Source: CAZVKN01 sp964627035
GTDB lineage: Bacteria > Electryoneota > AABM5-125-24 > Hatepunaeales > Hatepunaeaceae
Reading direction: 5' to 3'
Length of the DNA stretch: 64,000 nt
NCBI GenBank assembly: GCA_964627035.1
Contig: CAZVKN010000001.1
Span: 62,001 to 126,000 of the forward strand
A program made the translations under genes and the position numbers. Of this stretch, positions 18,374 to 27,448 are shown piece after piece. Every line of letters starts with the position of its first letter. The first letter of the stretch is position 1. Below the pieces are notes generated by a model. That model was given only the letters and a program-made list of their open reading frames with translations. It was not told the origin of the DNA and made no database searches.

Positions 18374-19204
18374 TTACTCAATTAACGAGAATCCCTTATC
18401 GGTTTTTCGCACTTTTCCAAATGTATGCTTTGGGTCGTGCTCAAAGAAAAATGTCCATCCTTCGTCTGCAGCCTGCCCAAGAATTTTTTTCTTCTCATTT
18501 AGGGTGGTGATCGGATACAGATCGTAGGACATTATCCAGGGGATAGGAAACTGACATGCAAGTGGGATCAGATCCGCACCAAAAAGCAAAGTTTCACCGC
18601 CGTCCTGAATACGTGCCAACTGCATCCCCGGTGTGTGACCGTTGCAGATGAGAAAATCCATTCCGTCCATCAAAGACCACTCTTCTTCAACGATGTTAAC
18701 AACTCCTGCCTCTACAAGAGGTTCAAAGTCAACGGGATGATAACTCGCTCTGTCGCGTTCCAGACGTGATCTGGCATGGTCAAGCTGTCGCTTCTGGATA
18801 TGGTATTTGGCATTGGGAAAAGTGGGTACAGGATTTGTGTTTTTCTGTGTGGTCGAGCCACCGCAGTGATCAAAATGCAGATGCGACAGCACTACATCAG
18901 TGATATCAGACAATTCCAATCCCGCGTCTGCAAGACCTTTGTCCAAATAATCCTCACCACCTGTAAATGCAAAGATTTCTTTGAATTTATCGGTTCTCTC
19001 CTGACCGAAACCGTCATCAATCAGTATTTTGCGGTCATCAACCTCAATAAGCAGACATCTCATTACCATGTCAATACGGTTTTTGTCATCAGCAGGATGA
19101 AACCTCTCCCAGAGAACTTTTGGAATCACACCAAACATAGCACCTCCATCGAGACGGAAGTTCCCAAATTCTATAGGGGTTATCTTAAACTTGCCTATTT
19201 CCAT
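18374..19204 (-). CDS. Metallo-beta-lactamase-fold hydrolase (lactonase-like)
   Basis: 276 residues with the metal-binding motif SHLHFDHCGG (residues 107-116), a further His in CNGHTPGMQ, an Asp in FGADLIP and a late His in FFEHDPKH, so a complete binuclear metal site is plausible. The pattern resembles N-acyl homoserine lactone lactonase-like and related MBL hydrolases, but substrate cannot be inferred. No signal peptide is visible. Its start ATG shares one base with the stop of the upstream beta-propeller lipoprotein gene, so they form one unit. Confidence 0.88.
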   Translation of the reverse strand: MEIGKFKITPIEFGNFRLDGGAMFGVIPKVLWERFHPADDKNRIDMVMRCLLIEVDDRKILIDDGFGQERTDKFKEIFAFTGGEDYLDKGLADAGLELSDITDVVLSHLHFDHCGGSTTQKNTNPVPTFPNAKYHIQKRQLDHARSRLERDRASYHPVDFEPLVEAGVVNIVEEEWSLMDGMDFLICNGHTPGMQLARIQDGGETLLFGADLIPLACQFPIPWIMSYDLYPITTLNEKKKILGQAADEGWTFFFEHDPKHTFGKVRKTDKGFSLIE

Positions 19205-20811
19205 TACTTGGTAACCATTTGTGCGAATTTGCTGCTGTTTGCTCTGCCATCGAGTGATAGGCTGTAAATATAGGGTTTATCGTTGACCATGCGGGTCACA
19301 AGTACGCGGTTGTCAGACAGAAAACTAAAACTGCGACCATGTACTTCGCCTAACCAATATGGCTCACCACTCTCACGATTCACTGCCACCAGTTGGCTCG
19401 CCTGACCAAGCAGAAGCAGCCATTGTCCATGCGGCGAGATTTGTGGAAATAAAATATCCTGCCACTTCAGATCAACTGAAATCTCCCCACCACTGATTGC
19501 CCGCTTAAATATTCCCCGATCTGTGCTGAATAGAAGAGAATCCCCATCAGGTGCAAAACAGGCTCCGATTACAGGCTCAGAAATCCTGCTGACGGAATTC
19601 ATCTCCTTGTTGTTCGGATTCAATTGAACGACCTCAACAGAAGAACTTAAGCTTCCTGATTCACGTCTGATCAGAAGTATTGAATTGCTGTCCTCAAAGT
19701 ATGGAGTCGAAGCGAGAAAACGTGCATCGGTCAGCTTCTTTGGACGAGACCCAAAACTCGGCTTGACCCTGTAAAGATAGAAACGCCCTTTATTGCCCGG
19801 CTTCCAGTTCTTGTCCGGTGATCCAAAGAAATAAATCCATTGCTGATCAGGGGAATAGACAGGCATCGCAATGGAACTCATTCGATGCTGAACTGCCTTT
19901 AACAGAGGTATCTTGTTGCTGCCCGACGATGAGCAGCGGTATATGTATGGATCTGAGCTGCCACTCATGCCCATATCTTTAACATAAATAATATGTTTCC
20001 CACTCGGCGAGTACGAGCCGTCAGATCCCTGAACGATTTGTCTTGAATTGAAAGGATCAGCATCAACCAGGTAACCGAATTTCTTGGCGACTCGCGCATC
20101 AGTCGCAATTTCTGGATGGTTTGAAACAAGCTCTTTCAGTTTCTGCTGCAGGAGTGTAACATCCCCAAGGAACAGACCCGCATCCAATTGATTCAACCTC
20201 GATTCAATGTTATCACTCTTATGCTTTATCATCCAATCTTGCTGCATCCAGGAGATTCGCGCCGGTCCTATGAAGAAGTACATCTCCTGTCGCACAGTGT
20301 CAGGTATATCACCGCCGTCAAGCGAGGTAAGCAGCCTGTCGTAATAGTCCGCCACAGCGGAAGTGTCCTTTGACCTGCAAGCAGCCATGATTCCCCGTGA
20401 CAGAAGCGTCGGTTTGCCTCCTTTCTGAGTAGCAAGCTTGTTTGCTAGATGATACTGCTCAATAGATGCAGCAATGCGGTTATATCTCTCATGCGTGAGA
20501 ACTTTTATGGCAGGCTCAGCAAGTGTCTTGCAGCGTGCACTATCTGGGAAGTATGAAAGTGTGTTCCTGAGTTCTGTTTCCATTGCAAGATCGTCATCAC
20601 CCTTACCCAAAGCGCCTATGAGAGCTTTGTGAACCTTCCAGCTTTTGGGATTTTTCTCAAGAGAAGCACGGAAATACTTTGCAGCCATCCGCCAATTCTT
20701 CTCTTTTTTCAGCCAGTACTGTCCTGATTTGTAATCTTCATCTCCACACCCGACAAAAAAGAAGGTGGTGAAAATTAGACCTGTGAGAATTAGAACTATT
20801 TTTGAGAGCAT
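19204..20811 (-). CDS. Lipoprotein with TPR-like N-terminal half and beta-propeller C-terminal half
   Basis: 535 residues. The signal peptide ends in FVGC (Cys22), a good lipobox. Residues about 28-250 are helical and TPR-like (KSGQYWLKKEKNWRMAAKYF, then YFRASLEKNPKSWKVHKALI). From about 260 the protein becomes beta-rich with repeated blades of TolB/PD40 type (GSYSPSGKHIIYVKD, MPVYSPDQQWIYFFGS, CFAPDGDSLLFSTD, ISPHGQWLLLLG). I infer a periplasmic or cell-surface lipoprotein that binds a partner rather than an enzyme. It is sandwiched tightly between trxB (2-base gap) and the MBL hydrolase (1-base overlap). Confidence 0.8.
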   Translation of the reverse strand: MLSKIVLILTGLIFTTFFFVGCGDEDYKSGQYWLKKEKNWRMAAKYFRASLEKNPKSWKVHKALIGALGKGDDDLAMETELRNTLSYFPDSARCKTLAEPAIKVLTHERYNRIAASIEQYHLANKLATQKGGKPTLLSRGIMAACRSKDTSAVADYYDRLLTSLDGGDIPDTVRQEMYFFIGPARISWMQQDWMIKHKSDNIESRLNQLDAGLFLGDVTLLQQKLKELVSNHPEIATDARVAKKFGYLVDADPFNSRQIVQGSDGSYSPSGKHIIYVKDMGMSGSSDPYIYRCSSSGSNKIPLLKAVQHRMSSIAMPVYSPDQQWIYFFGSPDKNWKPGNKGRFYLYRVKPSFGSRPKKLTDARFLASTPYFEDSNSILLIRRESGSLSSSVEVVQLNPNNKEMNSVSRISEPVIGACFAPDGDSLLFSTDRGIFKRAISGGEISVDLKWQDILFPQISPHGQWLLLLGQASQLVAVNRESGEPYWLGEVHGRSFSFLSDNRVLVTRMVNDKPYIYSLSLDGRANSSKFAQMVTK

Positions 20812-20813
20812 AA

Positions 20814-21752
20814 CTAACCCTCTATTTCAGATAGATACCTTTCAGCTTCAATGGCTGACATACAGCCTGTTCCGGCAGCGGTTATGGCTTGCTTATAGGT
20901 GTGATCCTGAATGTCTCCGCAGGCAAACACTCCGGGAATGTTTGTAGCGGTACTATCCGGTTTTGTAATTATGTAGCCTTCATCATCAAGGTCAACCTGT
21001 CCGACAAACAACTCAGAATTCGGAGTATGCCCTATGGCGAGAAATGCCCCTTGGCACTCTATAAACGATTCTTCACCTGTCTGTGTGTTCTTGAGATTGA
21101 CACCTTTCAAAGCAGTAGAGTCGTCTCCCACAAATTCTGTTACAACATTGTTCCACAGCACTTCAATCTTCGGATTGTCGAAGACTCTCTTTCTCATAAT
21201 CTTAGACGCACGAAGTTCATCACGACGATGAATGAGTGTAACTTTACTGCCGAATTTGGTCAGAAATGTAGCTTCCTCACATGCACTGTCTCCGCCACCG
21301 ATAACAATGATCTCTTTTTCTTTGAAGAACCAGCCGTCACAGGTGGCACATGCGGACACGCCGTGTCCCATCAGTTTGGATTCAGATTCTAATCCCATCA
21401 GACGGGCGGTGGCTCCTGTTGAGATTATCACTGAATCAGCGGTGAGATGCTGTTGATCCACTGACACACTAAATGGTCTTTGTTTTAAGTCCACTTCGGT
21501 CACAACGTCGGTGATGAATTCTGTGCCGAATCGTTCAGCTTGCTGACGGAACTCGTCCATCAACTGCGGTCCCATAATACCTTCAGGGAATCCTGGGTAA
21601 TTTTCAACATCAGTTGTAATAGTGAGCTGACCTCCCGGCTGAATTCCTTCTATCACAAGCGTTTTCAGCTCCGCGCGGGTTGTATAAATCGCCGCTGTTA
21701 ACCCGGCAGGTCCTGATCCGATTATAATAACGTCAAAGTGAGTTTTTCCCAT
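20814..21752 (-). CDS. trxB: Thioredoxin reductase
   Basis: 312 residues, the length of low-molecular-weight bacterial thioredoxin reductase, a flavoenzyme that reduces thioredoxin with NADPH. Visible motifs: FAD-binding GSGPAGLTAAIY (12-23), redox-active CATC (C135, C138), NADPH-binding GGGDSACEEA, and the C-terminal FACGDIQDHTYKQAITAAG. A peroxiredoxin gene lies upstream on the same strand, a sensible functional neighbour, though a palindromic repeat and hairpin separate them. Confidence 0.97.
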   Translation of the reverse strand: MGKTHFDVIIIGSGPAGLTAAIYTTRAELKTLVIEGIQPGGQLTITTDVENYPGFPEGIMGPQLMDEFRQQAERFGTEFITDVVTEVDLKQRPFSVSVDQQHLTADSVIISTGATARLMGLESESKLMGHGVSACATCDGWFFKEKEIIVIGGGDSACEEATFLTKFGSKVTLIHRRDELRASKIMRKRVFDNPKIEVLWNNVVTEFVGDDSTALKGVNLKNTQTGEESFIECQGAFLAIGHTPNSELFVGQVDLDDEGYIITKPDSTATNIPGVFACGDIQDHTYKQAITAAGTGCMSAIEAERYLSEIEG

Positions 21753-21784
21753 TTGTCAATACCGCTTCATTTTAATAGTAAAAT

Positions 21785-21839
21785 AGTAGTCGGGCTTGTC
21801 TCAAGCTCGACGTCGGGGTTGAAGACAACCTCGACTACA
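21785..21839. repeat. Interspersed palindromic repeat, copy 2 (full, two-hairpin form)
   Basis: A roughly 55-base copy ending in CGACTACA. The left hairpin pairs GTCGGGCTTG with CAAGCTCGAC, and the right hairpin pairs GGTTG with CAACC around AAGA. The left arm differs from copy 1 at positions that change on both sides of the stem. It lies between peroxiredoxin and trxB. Confidence 0.85.
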
Positions 21840-21868
21840 AGATCAACATTCGGTTGATACTCTCAAAT

Positions 21869-21896
21869 AATCGGGGAACCGTATGATTCCCCGATT
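21869..21896 (-). terminator. Probable terminator after the peroxiredoxin gene
   Basis: A perfect 10-bp inverted repeat (AATCGGGGAA 21869-21878 and TTCCCCGATT 21887-21896) with an 8-base loop. On the minus strand it lies 25 bases after the peroxiredoxin stop and is followed by ATTTGAGAG, a short T tract. Confidence 0.6.
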
Positions 21897-21921
21897 GATC
21901 TGTAAAATCATTTCGTAGAGT

Positions 21922-22446
21922 TTACGCTTTGCCCAAAGTGTCTTTACCTTCGCTCCAGTCAGCCTGACACAGATCACCTGTCTGGATGGCTTTCAGTGCC
22001 CGGACAACCTCTTCGGTCGAGCGACCGACACCGGTGCTGTGAACGATCTGCCATTGGAGGATACCGTCAGGATCAATGATGAATGTTCCGCGAAGTGCGA
22101 TACCTGCATCTTCCAGCAAAACATTGTAGTCATCGCTGACCTTCTTGGTGATATCGCTCGCCAATGGGTAAGCGATTTCACCAAGACTGCCTTTGATCCA
22201 TGCGTCGTGTGAAAAAACGGAGTCAATGCTGACACCGATGACTTCCGCTCCCAAATCCTTGAATTGATCATACAGCTTTGAAAAAGCTGTGATCTCTGTC
22301 GGGCAGACGAATGTGAAATCGAGTGGGTAGAAAAACAGAACGACCCACTTGCCTTTGTAATCGGAAAGTTTTACTTCCTTGAACTCGCCATCAGGCATGA
22401 CAGCCTGCATTGTGAATTCGGGTGCGCTACTTGCAACTTGTAACAT
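21922..22446 (-). CDS. 2-Cys peroxiredoxin (AhpC/Prx1 type)
   Basis: 174 residues from the ATG at 22446, chosen because AGGAG lies about 6 bases upstream and MLQVASSAPEF is the family's usual start; a longer open frame to 22521 runs into cutA. The peroxidatic Cys48 sits in DFTFVCPTE and the resolving Cys160 in GDLCQADW. The enzyme reduces peroxides, normally with thioredoxin, and trxB is the next gene on the strand. The C-terminal YF motif of peroxide-sensitive Prx is not seen, so I infer a robust enzyme. Confidence 0.95.
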   Translation of the reverse strand: MLQVASSAPEFTMQAVMPDGEFKEVKLSDYKGKWVVLFFYPLDFTFVCPTEITAFSKLYDQFKDLGAEVIGVSIDSVFSHDAWIKGSLGEIAYPLASDITKKVSDDYNVLLEDAGIALRGTFIIDPDGILQWQIVHSTGVGRSTEEVVRALKAIQTGDLCQADWSEGKDTLGKA

Positions 22447-22490
22447 GAAATTCTCCTGTACAATTTTGTGTTTATTGATGTTTAATGTAA

Positions 22491-22796
22491 TTATTGATTG
22501 TCGGTCTGTGCAACAATCCAATCGAGATAACCCTTCAGTCCATCTGAAAGATTTATCGCTATGATCTCAGGGAGCTCATAGCAATGCAGTGATACGACTT
22601 TATCACGCACTCGATTGAATAATTGTTGCTGAGTTTTAACTATCAACAAAACTTCCGAATCACTTTGTAATTCTCCATTCCACTCGTAGAACGATTTCAG
22701 TCCTGGAATGATATTGACACAGGCTGCGAGTTTACTTTCAACCAATTCCCGTGCGATGTCTTCTGCAGATTTCTGATCCGGTACAGTGATAAACAC
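22491..22796 (-). CDS. cutA: Divalent-cation tolerance protein CutA
   Basis: 101 residues matching the small trimeric CutA1 family (KLAACVNIIPGLKSFYEWNGE, VKTQQQLFNRVRDKVVSLHCYELPEIIA). The family is linked to metal tolerance, but its molecular role is unsettled. The only standard start is the GTG at 22796, which has no clear ribosome binding site and cuts into the first beta-strand; the in-frame codons just upstream (ATA ATT CTG) would extend the strand in the expected way (IILVFITVPD), so a non-canonical ATT or ATA start is possible. Confidence 0.9.
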   Translation of the reverse strand: MFITVPDQKSAEDIARELVESKLAACVNIIPGLKSFYEWNGELQSDSEVLLIVKTQQQLFNRVRDKVVSLHCYELPEIIAINLSDGLKGYLDWIVAQTDNQ

Positions 22797-22850
22797 CAGA
22801 ATTATATCTTTTTTAAGATTAATGTGATATCCTTTAATTGGTAGTGTTTA

Positions 22851-22877
22851 TGTAGTCGTGGTTGTCTCAACCACGAC
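22851..22877. repeat. Interspersed palindromic repeat, copy 3 (half element)
   Basis: A 27-base single-hairpin form: TGTAGTCG followed by TGGTTGTCTCAACCA and CGAC. It is identical, base for base, to the copy at 48356. It lies between the ggt stop and the cutA start, 13 bases from ggt. Confidence 0.85.
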
Positions 22878-22890
22878 AGACGACAACGCA

Positions 22891-24600
22891 CTATTTTGAA
22901 GGACCTTCAGCCGATCCGACACCGCGTGCATCACTGGCACCGAAAAACTCAGCGGTAGCAGCATCATGCATAACTGCCTGGCTCAATGACCAGTTGCTCT
23001 GCTGATAAACTTTCCATCCACGTTGGTTCAGCTCTTTTACTATCTCTGGAGTGATCTCTTTCTCGACATAAAGTTTATCAGGACGCCACTGCATGTGAAT
23101 CCTTGGGACATCCATCGCAGCCTGAATATCAAGATCATAATCAATGATGTTGATCAGCATCTGAGCAACTGATGAGATGATGCGCGGACCGCCAACGCTA
23201 CCTAAGGCAATATAGGGCAGGTCATCCTTTAACACCAGTGTCGGAGACATGCTGGACAGTGGACGCTTTTGAGGAGCAACCCGATTCACTTCACTCCCGA
23301 TCAGATCATAGTTGTTCGGTTCAGTCGGTGATGTGACAAAGTCATCCATTGTGCTGTTCAGGAATATACCCAGCTCCGGAACAAATACATGAGATCCAAA
23401 TGAAGTATTAACCGAGGTGGTAATCGAGCACATGTTACCGTCACGATCAATAACAGATATGTGACTGGTGTTGCTGTCATCGTCAAATGCCCACGGATCG
23501 TCGTGATCTTTAACCGGATTACGGTAATGACGATTGATTTTCTCTCTCAATTTAGCAGCATACTCAGGTGAAGTCATCCCATCGGTCGGTTGAGGAGTGA
23601 AATCCGGATCTCCCAACCAGTATGCCCGATCTGCAAATGCCAGTTCAAACGCAGATGCAATTAAGTGATACGATTCTGCTGAACCTTGTTCGACATAGTT
23701 GAGTGGGAATCCTTCCAGGATGTTCAAAATTTCTGCCAGGCATACGCCACCTGAAGAGGGAGGAGGCATAGAGTAAATCTTGTGACCACGGTAATCGAAC
23801 TCAATCGGTTCTCGCCAGATTATTTTGTATCCTGCTAGATCTTCAATGGTGATTATGCCCCCTGCATCTTTACAGCTTTTAACTATAGCTTTTGCCTGCT
23901 CGCCTGCATAAAATGACTTTCCGCCATCCTTACTGACCTTGGTTAATGTTTCCGCTAATGCCGGTTGTTTCAGCAACTCACCACGAAGATATGGCTGCCC
24001 TTTCTCTAGAAACACATCGGAAGCATTTCCGTTCGCAAGCCTGTCCTGATGTCCTTTGGTTCGTGTCGCCAAAAATCTATCAACGATGAATCCTTCTTCA
24101 GCCAGTTTTACCGAAGGGTTTACCACCTTTGAAAGAGACAAATTCCCAAATTTCTGAACTAATTCCACTCGCCCGGCAACAGATCCGGGTGTTCCAACCG
24201 CCAAACCGCCACGTGATGAGCTGTACTTGATCTTCTTTCCGGTAGCCGGATCAATATACATCTCACTGTGAGCCTGTGAAGGTGCGGATTCCCGTGCATC
24301 CAATGCAACCACCTTATCATCTTTCACCATCCTGATAAGTGCAAACTCACCTCCGCCGAGTCCGCTGTGATATTGCTCGACAACAGAGAGCGCAAAAGCA
24401 GCAGCTACGGCAGCATCAACAGCATTTCCGCCTTGCTCAAGAACAGTTACAGCAGCGTTAGTGGCTTCAACATGCGGGGTTGCTGCCATTCCGCTTTTCG
24501 ACCATGAAGGCTGACGATAAGCACCTATTGAAGTAGAGAAGCAGACAAAGAGTAGCAGTATTGCGAAGAAATAAGGGAATCGTTTTTTCATTTTACTCAT
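22891..24600 (-). CDS. ggt: Gamma-glutamyltransferase
   Basis: 569 residues with an N-terminal signal peptide (about 5-26), so periplasmic or secreted. GGT cleaves the gamma-glutamyl bond of glutathione and related peptides and is made as a precursor that cuts itself just before a threonine. That residue is T378 in DDDSNTSHISVIDRDG, followed by the usual GNMCSITTSVN and GGPRIISS region. The ATG at 24600 overlaps the lolC/E stop by 8 bases; a second in-frame ATG at 24591 with GAG upstream is an alternative start. Confidence 0.95.
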   Translation of the reverse strand: MSKMKKRFPYFFAILLLFVCFSTSIGAYRQPSWSKSGMAATPHVEATNAAVTVLEQGGNAVDAAVAAAFALSVVEQYHSGLGGGEFALIRMVKDDKVVALDARESAPSQAHSEMYIDPATGKKIKYSSSRGGLAVGTPGSVAGRVELVQKFGNLSLSKVVNPSVKLAEEGFIVDRFLATRTKGHQDRLANGNASDVFLEKGQPYLRGELLKQPALAETLTKVSKDGGKSFYAGEQAKAIVKSCKDAGGIITIEDLAGYKIIWREPIEFDYRGHKIYSMPPPSSGGVCLAEILNILEGFPLNYVEQGSAESYHLIASAFELAFADRAYWLGDPDFTPQPTDGMTSPEYAAKLREKINRHYRNPVKDHDDPWAFDDDSNTSHISVIDRDGNMCSITTSVNTSFGSHVFVPELGIFLNSTMDDFVTSPTEPNNYDLIGSEVNRVAPQKRPLSSMSPTLVLKDDLPYIALGSVGGPRIISSVAQMLINIIDYDLDIQAAMDVPRIHMQWRPDKLYVEKEITPEIVKELNQRGWKVYQQSNWSLSQAVMHDAATAEFFGASDARGVGSAEGPSK

Positions 24601-25891
24601 ACCGTATTGTTTCGACAGGATCGAGTGTTGCTGCTTTTCTTGCAGGATAGACGGTTGCGATTAGGGTTAGGATCATGGAAACAACTGCTATTATTACAAA
24701 ATCAAACAGTTGCATCTTGACTGGAAGTGCACTCAGAAAATAGACATCACCGGGCAGTGAGAAGAATTTGTATGTCAATTGAGCCCAGCACAAAGCCCAC
24801 CCAAGGATTAACCCAAGCAATGTCCCGATTGTGCCGATAATTAGACCTTCAAGCAGGAATATTCTCATCACACCTTGTCGTGTGGCGCCGATAGCCTTGA
24901 GGATACCGATTTCCCTGCGTTTCTCCAGCACAATCATTATCTGACTGGAAATGATGTTGAAGGCTGCAACAAGAATTATCAGAGATAGAAGTATTGTATA
25001 GAGCCACTTCTCTATCTTCATCCATCGGAACAGCGTCCGGTGCATATCGTGCCATGTGCGAGGATAGTAAGGATAGCCAAGAACTTCGTCAATCTCGTCG
25101 CGAACTTTATCGGCTTGGTTGAAATCTGTCACGTTCAGTTCGATTCCGGTTACTGCATTACCGAGCTGAAATAGTTTTTGAGCTGATGAAAGTGATATGT
25201 ATGAGAAGCTGTCGTCGTACTCATAAATACCTGTCTCGAAAATTCCTCTAACAGACAGTTTGATTATTTTTGGAGAAGAGAGTAAACTCGTCATTCCAAG
25301 TGGACTGATGGCATAGATAGTGTCACCAATGGTAACATTAAGTCTGAAGGAAAGCTGCCTGCCGAGAATGATTCCCGGAAGATTTGATTCTTTAATTAAT
25401 TTACTAAAATCCGGTTTTAATTCATCGCTTGTGGAGATTATATTTGCATCTTTTAAGGAAGCATCAATCACATCTAACTTAAGTTCACCAGCTACGATAG
25501 TGCTGTTCAGTTTACTTACTTCATTAACTGTTTTTTCGTCAATGCCTTTGATTATTACGGGTTCAACCTTTCTGCCTTTTCGCAGCATTCCCTTGCCTTG
25601 AATGTAGGGTGACATACCAGATATCTGAGGAATACTTCTCAAAGTGTCAATTATAACATCATGGTCGTTGAAAGGCTCTTCGTGAAACAGTGTCAGTTTG
25701 AGGTGTGCATCCGCACCGATGATCCTATCACGGACTTCCGCCTCGAATCCGTTCATAACGGACAGAACGATGACGAGTGCTGATACACCGATCATCACTC
25801 CACCCGCTGAAATATAGGTAATAAGGGATATAAATTTGGTCTGCTGCTTGGATCGTAAATAACGATCTGCGATGAACAGTTCGTAGCCCAC
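24593..25891 (-). CDS. Lipoprotein-releasing ABC transporter permease, LolC/LolE family
   Basis: 432 residues: an N-terminal membrane helix (about 20-50, SLITYISAGGVMIGVSALVIV), a periplasmic MacB-PCD domain (about 55-255), and three C-terminal helices (about 275-415) ending in the FtsX-domain motif YPARKAATLDPVETIRYE. LolCDE extracts lipoproteins from the inner membrane for transport to the outer membrane. It abuts lysS with no gap, an arrangement known from several phyla. The ATPase lolD, which often follows, is not here; ggt comes next instead. LolC and LolE are not separable by eye. Confidence 0.92.
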   Translation of the reverse strand: MGYELFIADRYLRSKQQTKFISLITYISAGGVMIGVSALVIVLSVMNGFEAEVRDRIIGADAHLKLTLFHEEPFNDHDVIIDTLRSIPQISGMSPYIQGKGMLRKGRKVEPVIIKGIDEKTVNEVSKLNSTIVAGELKLDVIDASLKDANIISTSDELKPDFSKLIKESNLPGIILGRQLSFRLNVTIGDTIYAISPLGMTSLLSSPKIIKLSVRGIFETGIYEYDDSFSYISLSSAQKLFQLGNAVTGIELNVTDFNQADKVRDEIDEVLGYPYYPRTWHDMHRTLFRWMKIEKWLYTILLSLIILVAAFNIISSQIMIVLEKRREIGILKAIGATRQGVMRIFLLEGLIIGTIGTLLGLILGWALCWAQLTYKFFSLPGDVYFLSALPVKMQLFDFVIIAVVSMILTLIATVYPARKAATLDPVETIRYE

Positions 25892-27427
25892 TTAATCCTC
25901 AGACTTCGTGCGCAGAGCAGGGAAGAGGATGACATCGCGGATGGATGCAGTTCCTGTCAACAGCATTACCAGTCTGTCAACACCGACTCCGAGCCCTGCA
26001 GTAGGTGGCATACCCAACTCCAATGTCTGAAGGTAATTCTCGTCAATCGGATGAGCCTCATCGTCACCGCTCTCGATCAATCTCACCTGCTCTTCAAAGC
26101 GAGCACGTTGATCTATCGGGTCATTAAGTTCACTGAACGAATTTGCCATCTCAAACCCACCGATGAACAGCTCAAATCTCTCGACCAAGTGTGGATTGTC
26201 ACGATGCTTTTTGGCGAGCGGTGATAGCTCTATGGGATAATCGAGTACAAAAGTCGGATCTATGAGCAGAGGCTCAATCCTATCCGAGAACAGCTCATCA
26301 ATTAACTTTCCTACACCCCATTTCGGATCTATTTCAAGCCCTATAGCAACAAGTTCTTTGGCTAACTCGTCCCGATCACGATTTACGATGTCAATCCCAC
26401 AATGATCCTGTGCCAATTCACTCATGGTCACCCGTCCAAATGGTGGAGTGAGATCAATGCTGCTGCCCTCCCATTCCACTTTAAGGGCATCACTGATGTC
26501 ACGCGCTAATCGTGGGATGAGCTGCTCCAGCAGATCCATGCAGAACGTGTAATCTTCGTATGCAGCGTAGCACTCTAACATAGTAAATTCAGGAGAATGG
26601 AATCTATCAGTACCCTCGTTACGAAAATCCTTGGCAATCTCAAATACTCGCGGCATTCCACCCGCAATCAATCGTTTCAGATAAAGTTCATCGGCAATCC
26701 GAAGATAAAACTGCTGATCCAGCGCATTGTAAAATGTCTTGAAAGGACGAGCTGCTGCACCGCCGTACAGTGGCTGAAGAACCGGAGTTTCAACCTCAAG
26801 AAAATTCATCTCCTCAAAGAACTTACGGATTTCCCAGATTATCTTGCTGCGTGTCTGAAATGTGTAAAATGATTCCCGATTGACTATCAGGTCAACAGCG
26901 CGATGCCGATATCTCTCTTCTTTGTCTGACCACTTATTCCAAACCTCACCCTCTTTTTCCTTAACAGAAGGTAATGGACGAAGGTTCTTTGACAGCAGAT
27001 CCAGCTTCTCCAAATTTAGTGTTTTCTCCTCAGTGCGGGTTATGAACAGAGTTCCAACCGCACCGATGACATCACCGATATCCAGCAGCTTAAAGAGATT
27101 CCAATCCTTTTCAGCAATTTGATTCTTTTTGACATAGAGCTGAAACCTAGCAGTCTCATCCTGAATATGAGCAAACGCAGCCTTACCCATCACCCGAATT
27201 GACATGATGCGTCCGGCAAGTGAGATCTCTGTTTTTTCATCCTGCAATGCCTCAAATTCAACTAAAACTGCTTCGACTGTGTGAGTGCGGGAATAGTTAT
27301 ATGGATATGGATTGACATCCAATTTGAGGATATCAGTGATCTTCTGTCGTCGTGCCAACATCACCCGGTCAAGCTGCTGATCAGATTCGAGTTGCTCGAT
27401 ATTTTCTGTATTGTTCTTTTGTTCCAT
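25892..27427 (-). CDS. lysS: Lysyl-tRNA synthetase (class II)
   Basis: 511 residues. An N-terminal OB anticodon-binding domain (about 60-160, ISLAGRIMSIRVMGKAAFAHI) precedes the class II catalytic core: motif 2 FRNEGTDRFHSPEFTMLECY and motif 3 GLGVGVDRLVMLLTG. It charges tRNA-Lys. It lies between the rodZ-like gene (21-base gap) and the LolC/E gene (adjacent). Confidence 0.98.
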   Translation of the reverse strand: MEQKNNTENIEQLESDQQLDRVMLARRQKITDILKLDVNPYPYNYSRTHTVEAVLVEFEALQDEKTEISLAGRIMSIRVMGKAAFAHIQDETARFQLYVKKNQIAEKDWNLFKLLDIGDVIGAVGTLFITRTEEKTLNLEKLDLLSKNLRPLPSVKEKEGEVWNKWSDKEERYRHRAVDLIVNRESFYTFQTRSKIIWEIRKFFEEMNFLEVETPVLQPLYGGAAARPFKTFYNALDQQFYLRIADELYLKRLIAGGMPRVFEIAKDFRNEGTDRFHSPEFTMLECYAAYEDYTFCMDLLEQLIPRLARDISDALKVEWEGSSIDLTPPFGRVTMSELAQDHCGIDIVNRDRDELAKELVAIGLEIDPKWGVGKLIDELFSDRIEPLLIDPTFVLDYPIELSPLAKKHRDNPHLVERFELFIGGFEMANSFSELNDPIDQRARFEEQVRLIESGDDEAHPIDENYLQTLELGMPPTAGLGVGVDRLVMLLTGTASIRDVILFPALRTKSED

Positions 27428-27448
27428 TTCTGTTTTTCGATAAATCAG

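Noticed and set aside
22447..22521. Longer peroxiredoxin start
   Set aside because: It overlaps cutA; AGGAG upstream of 22446 and the family N-terminus support the shorter form.
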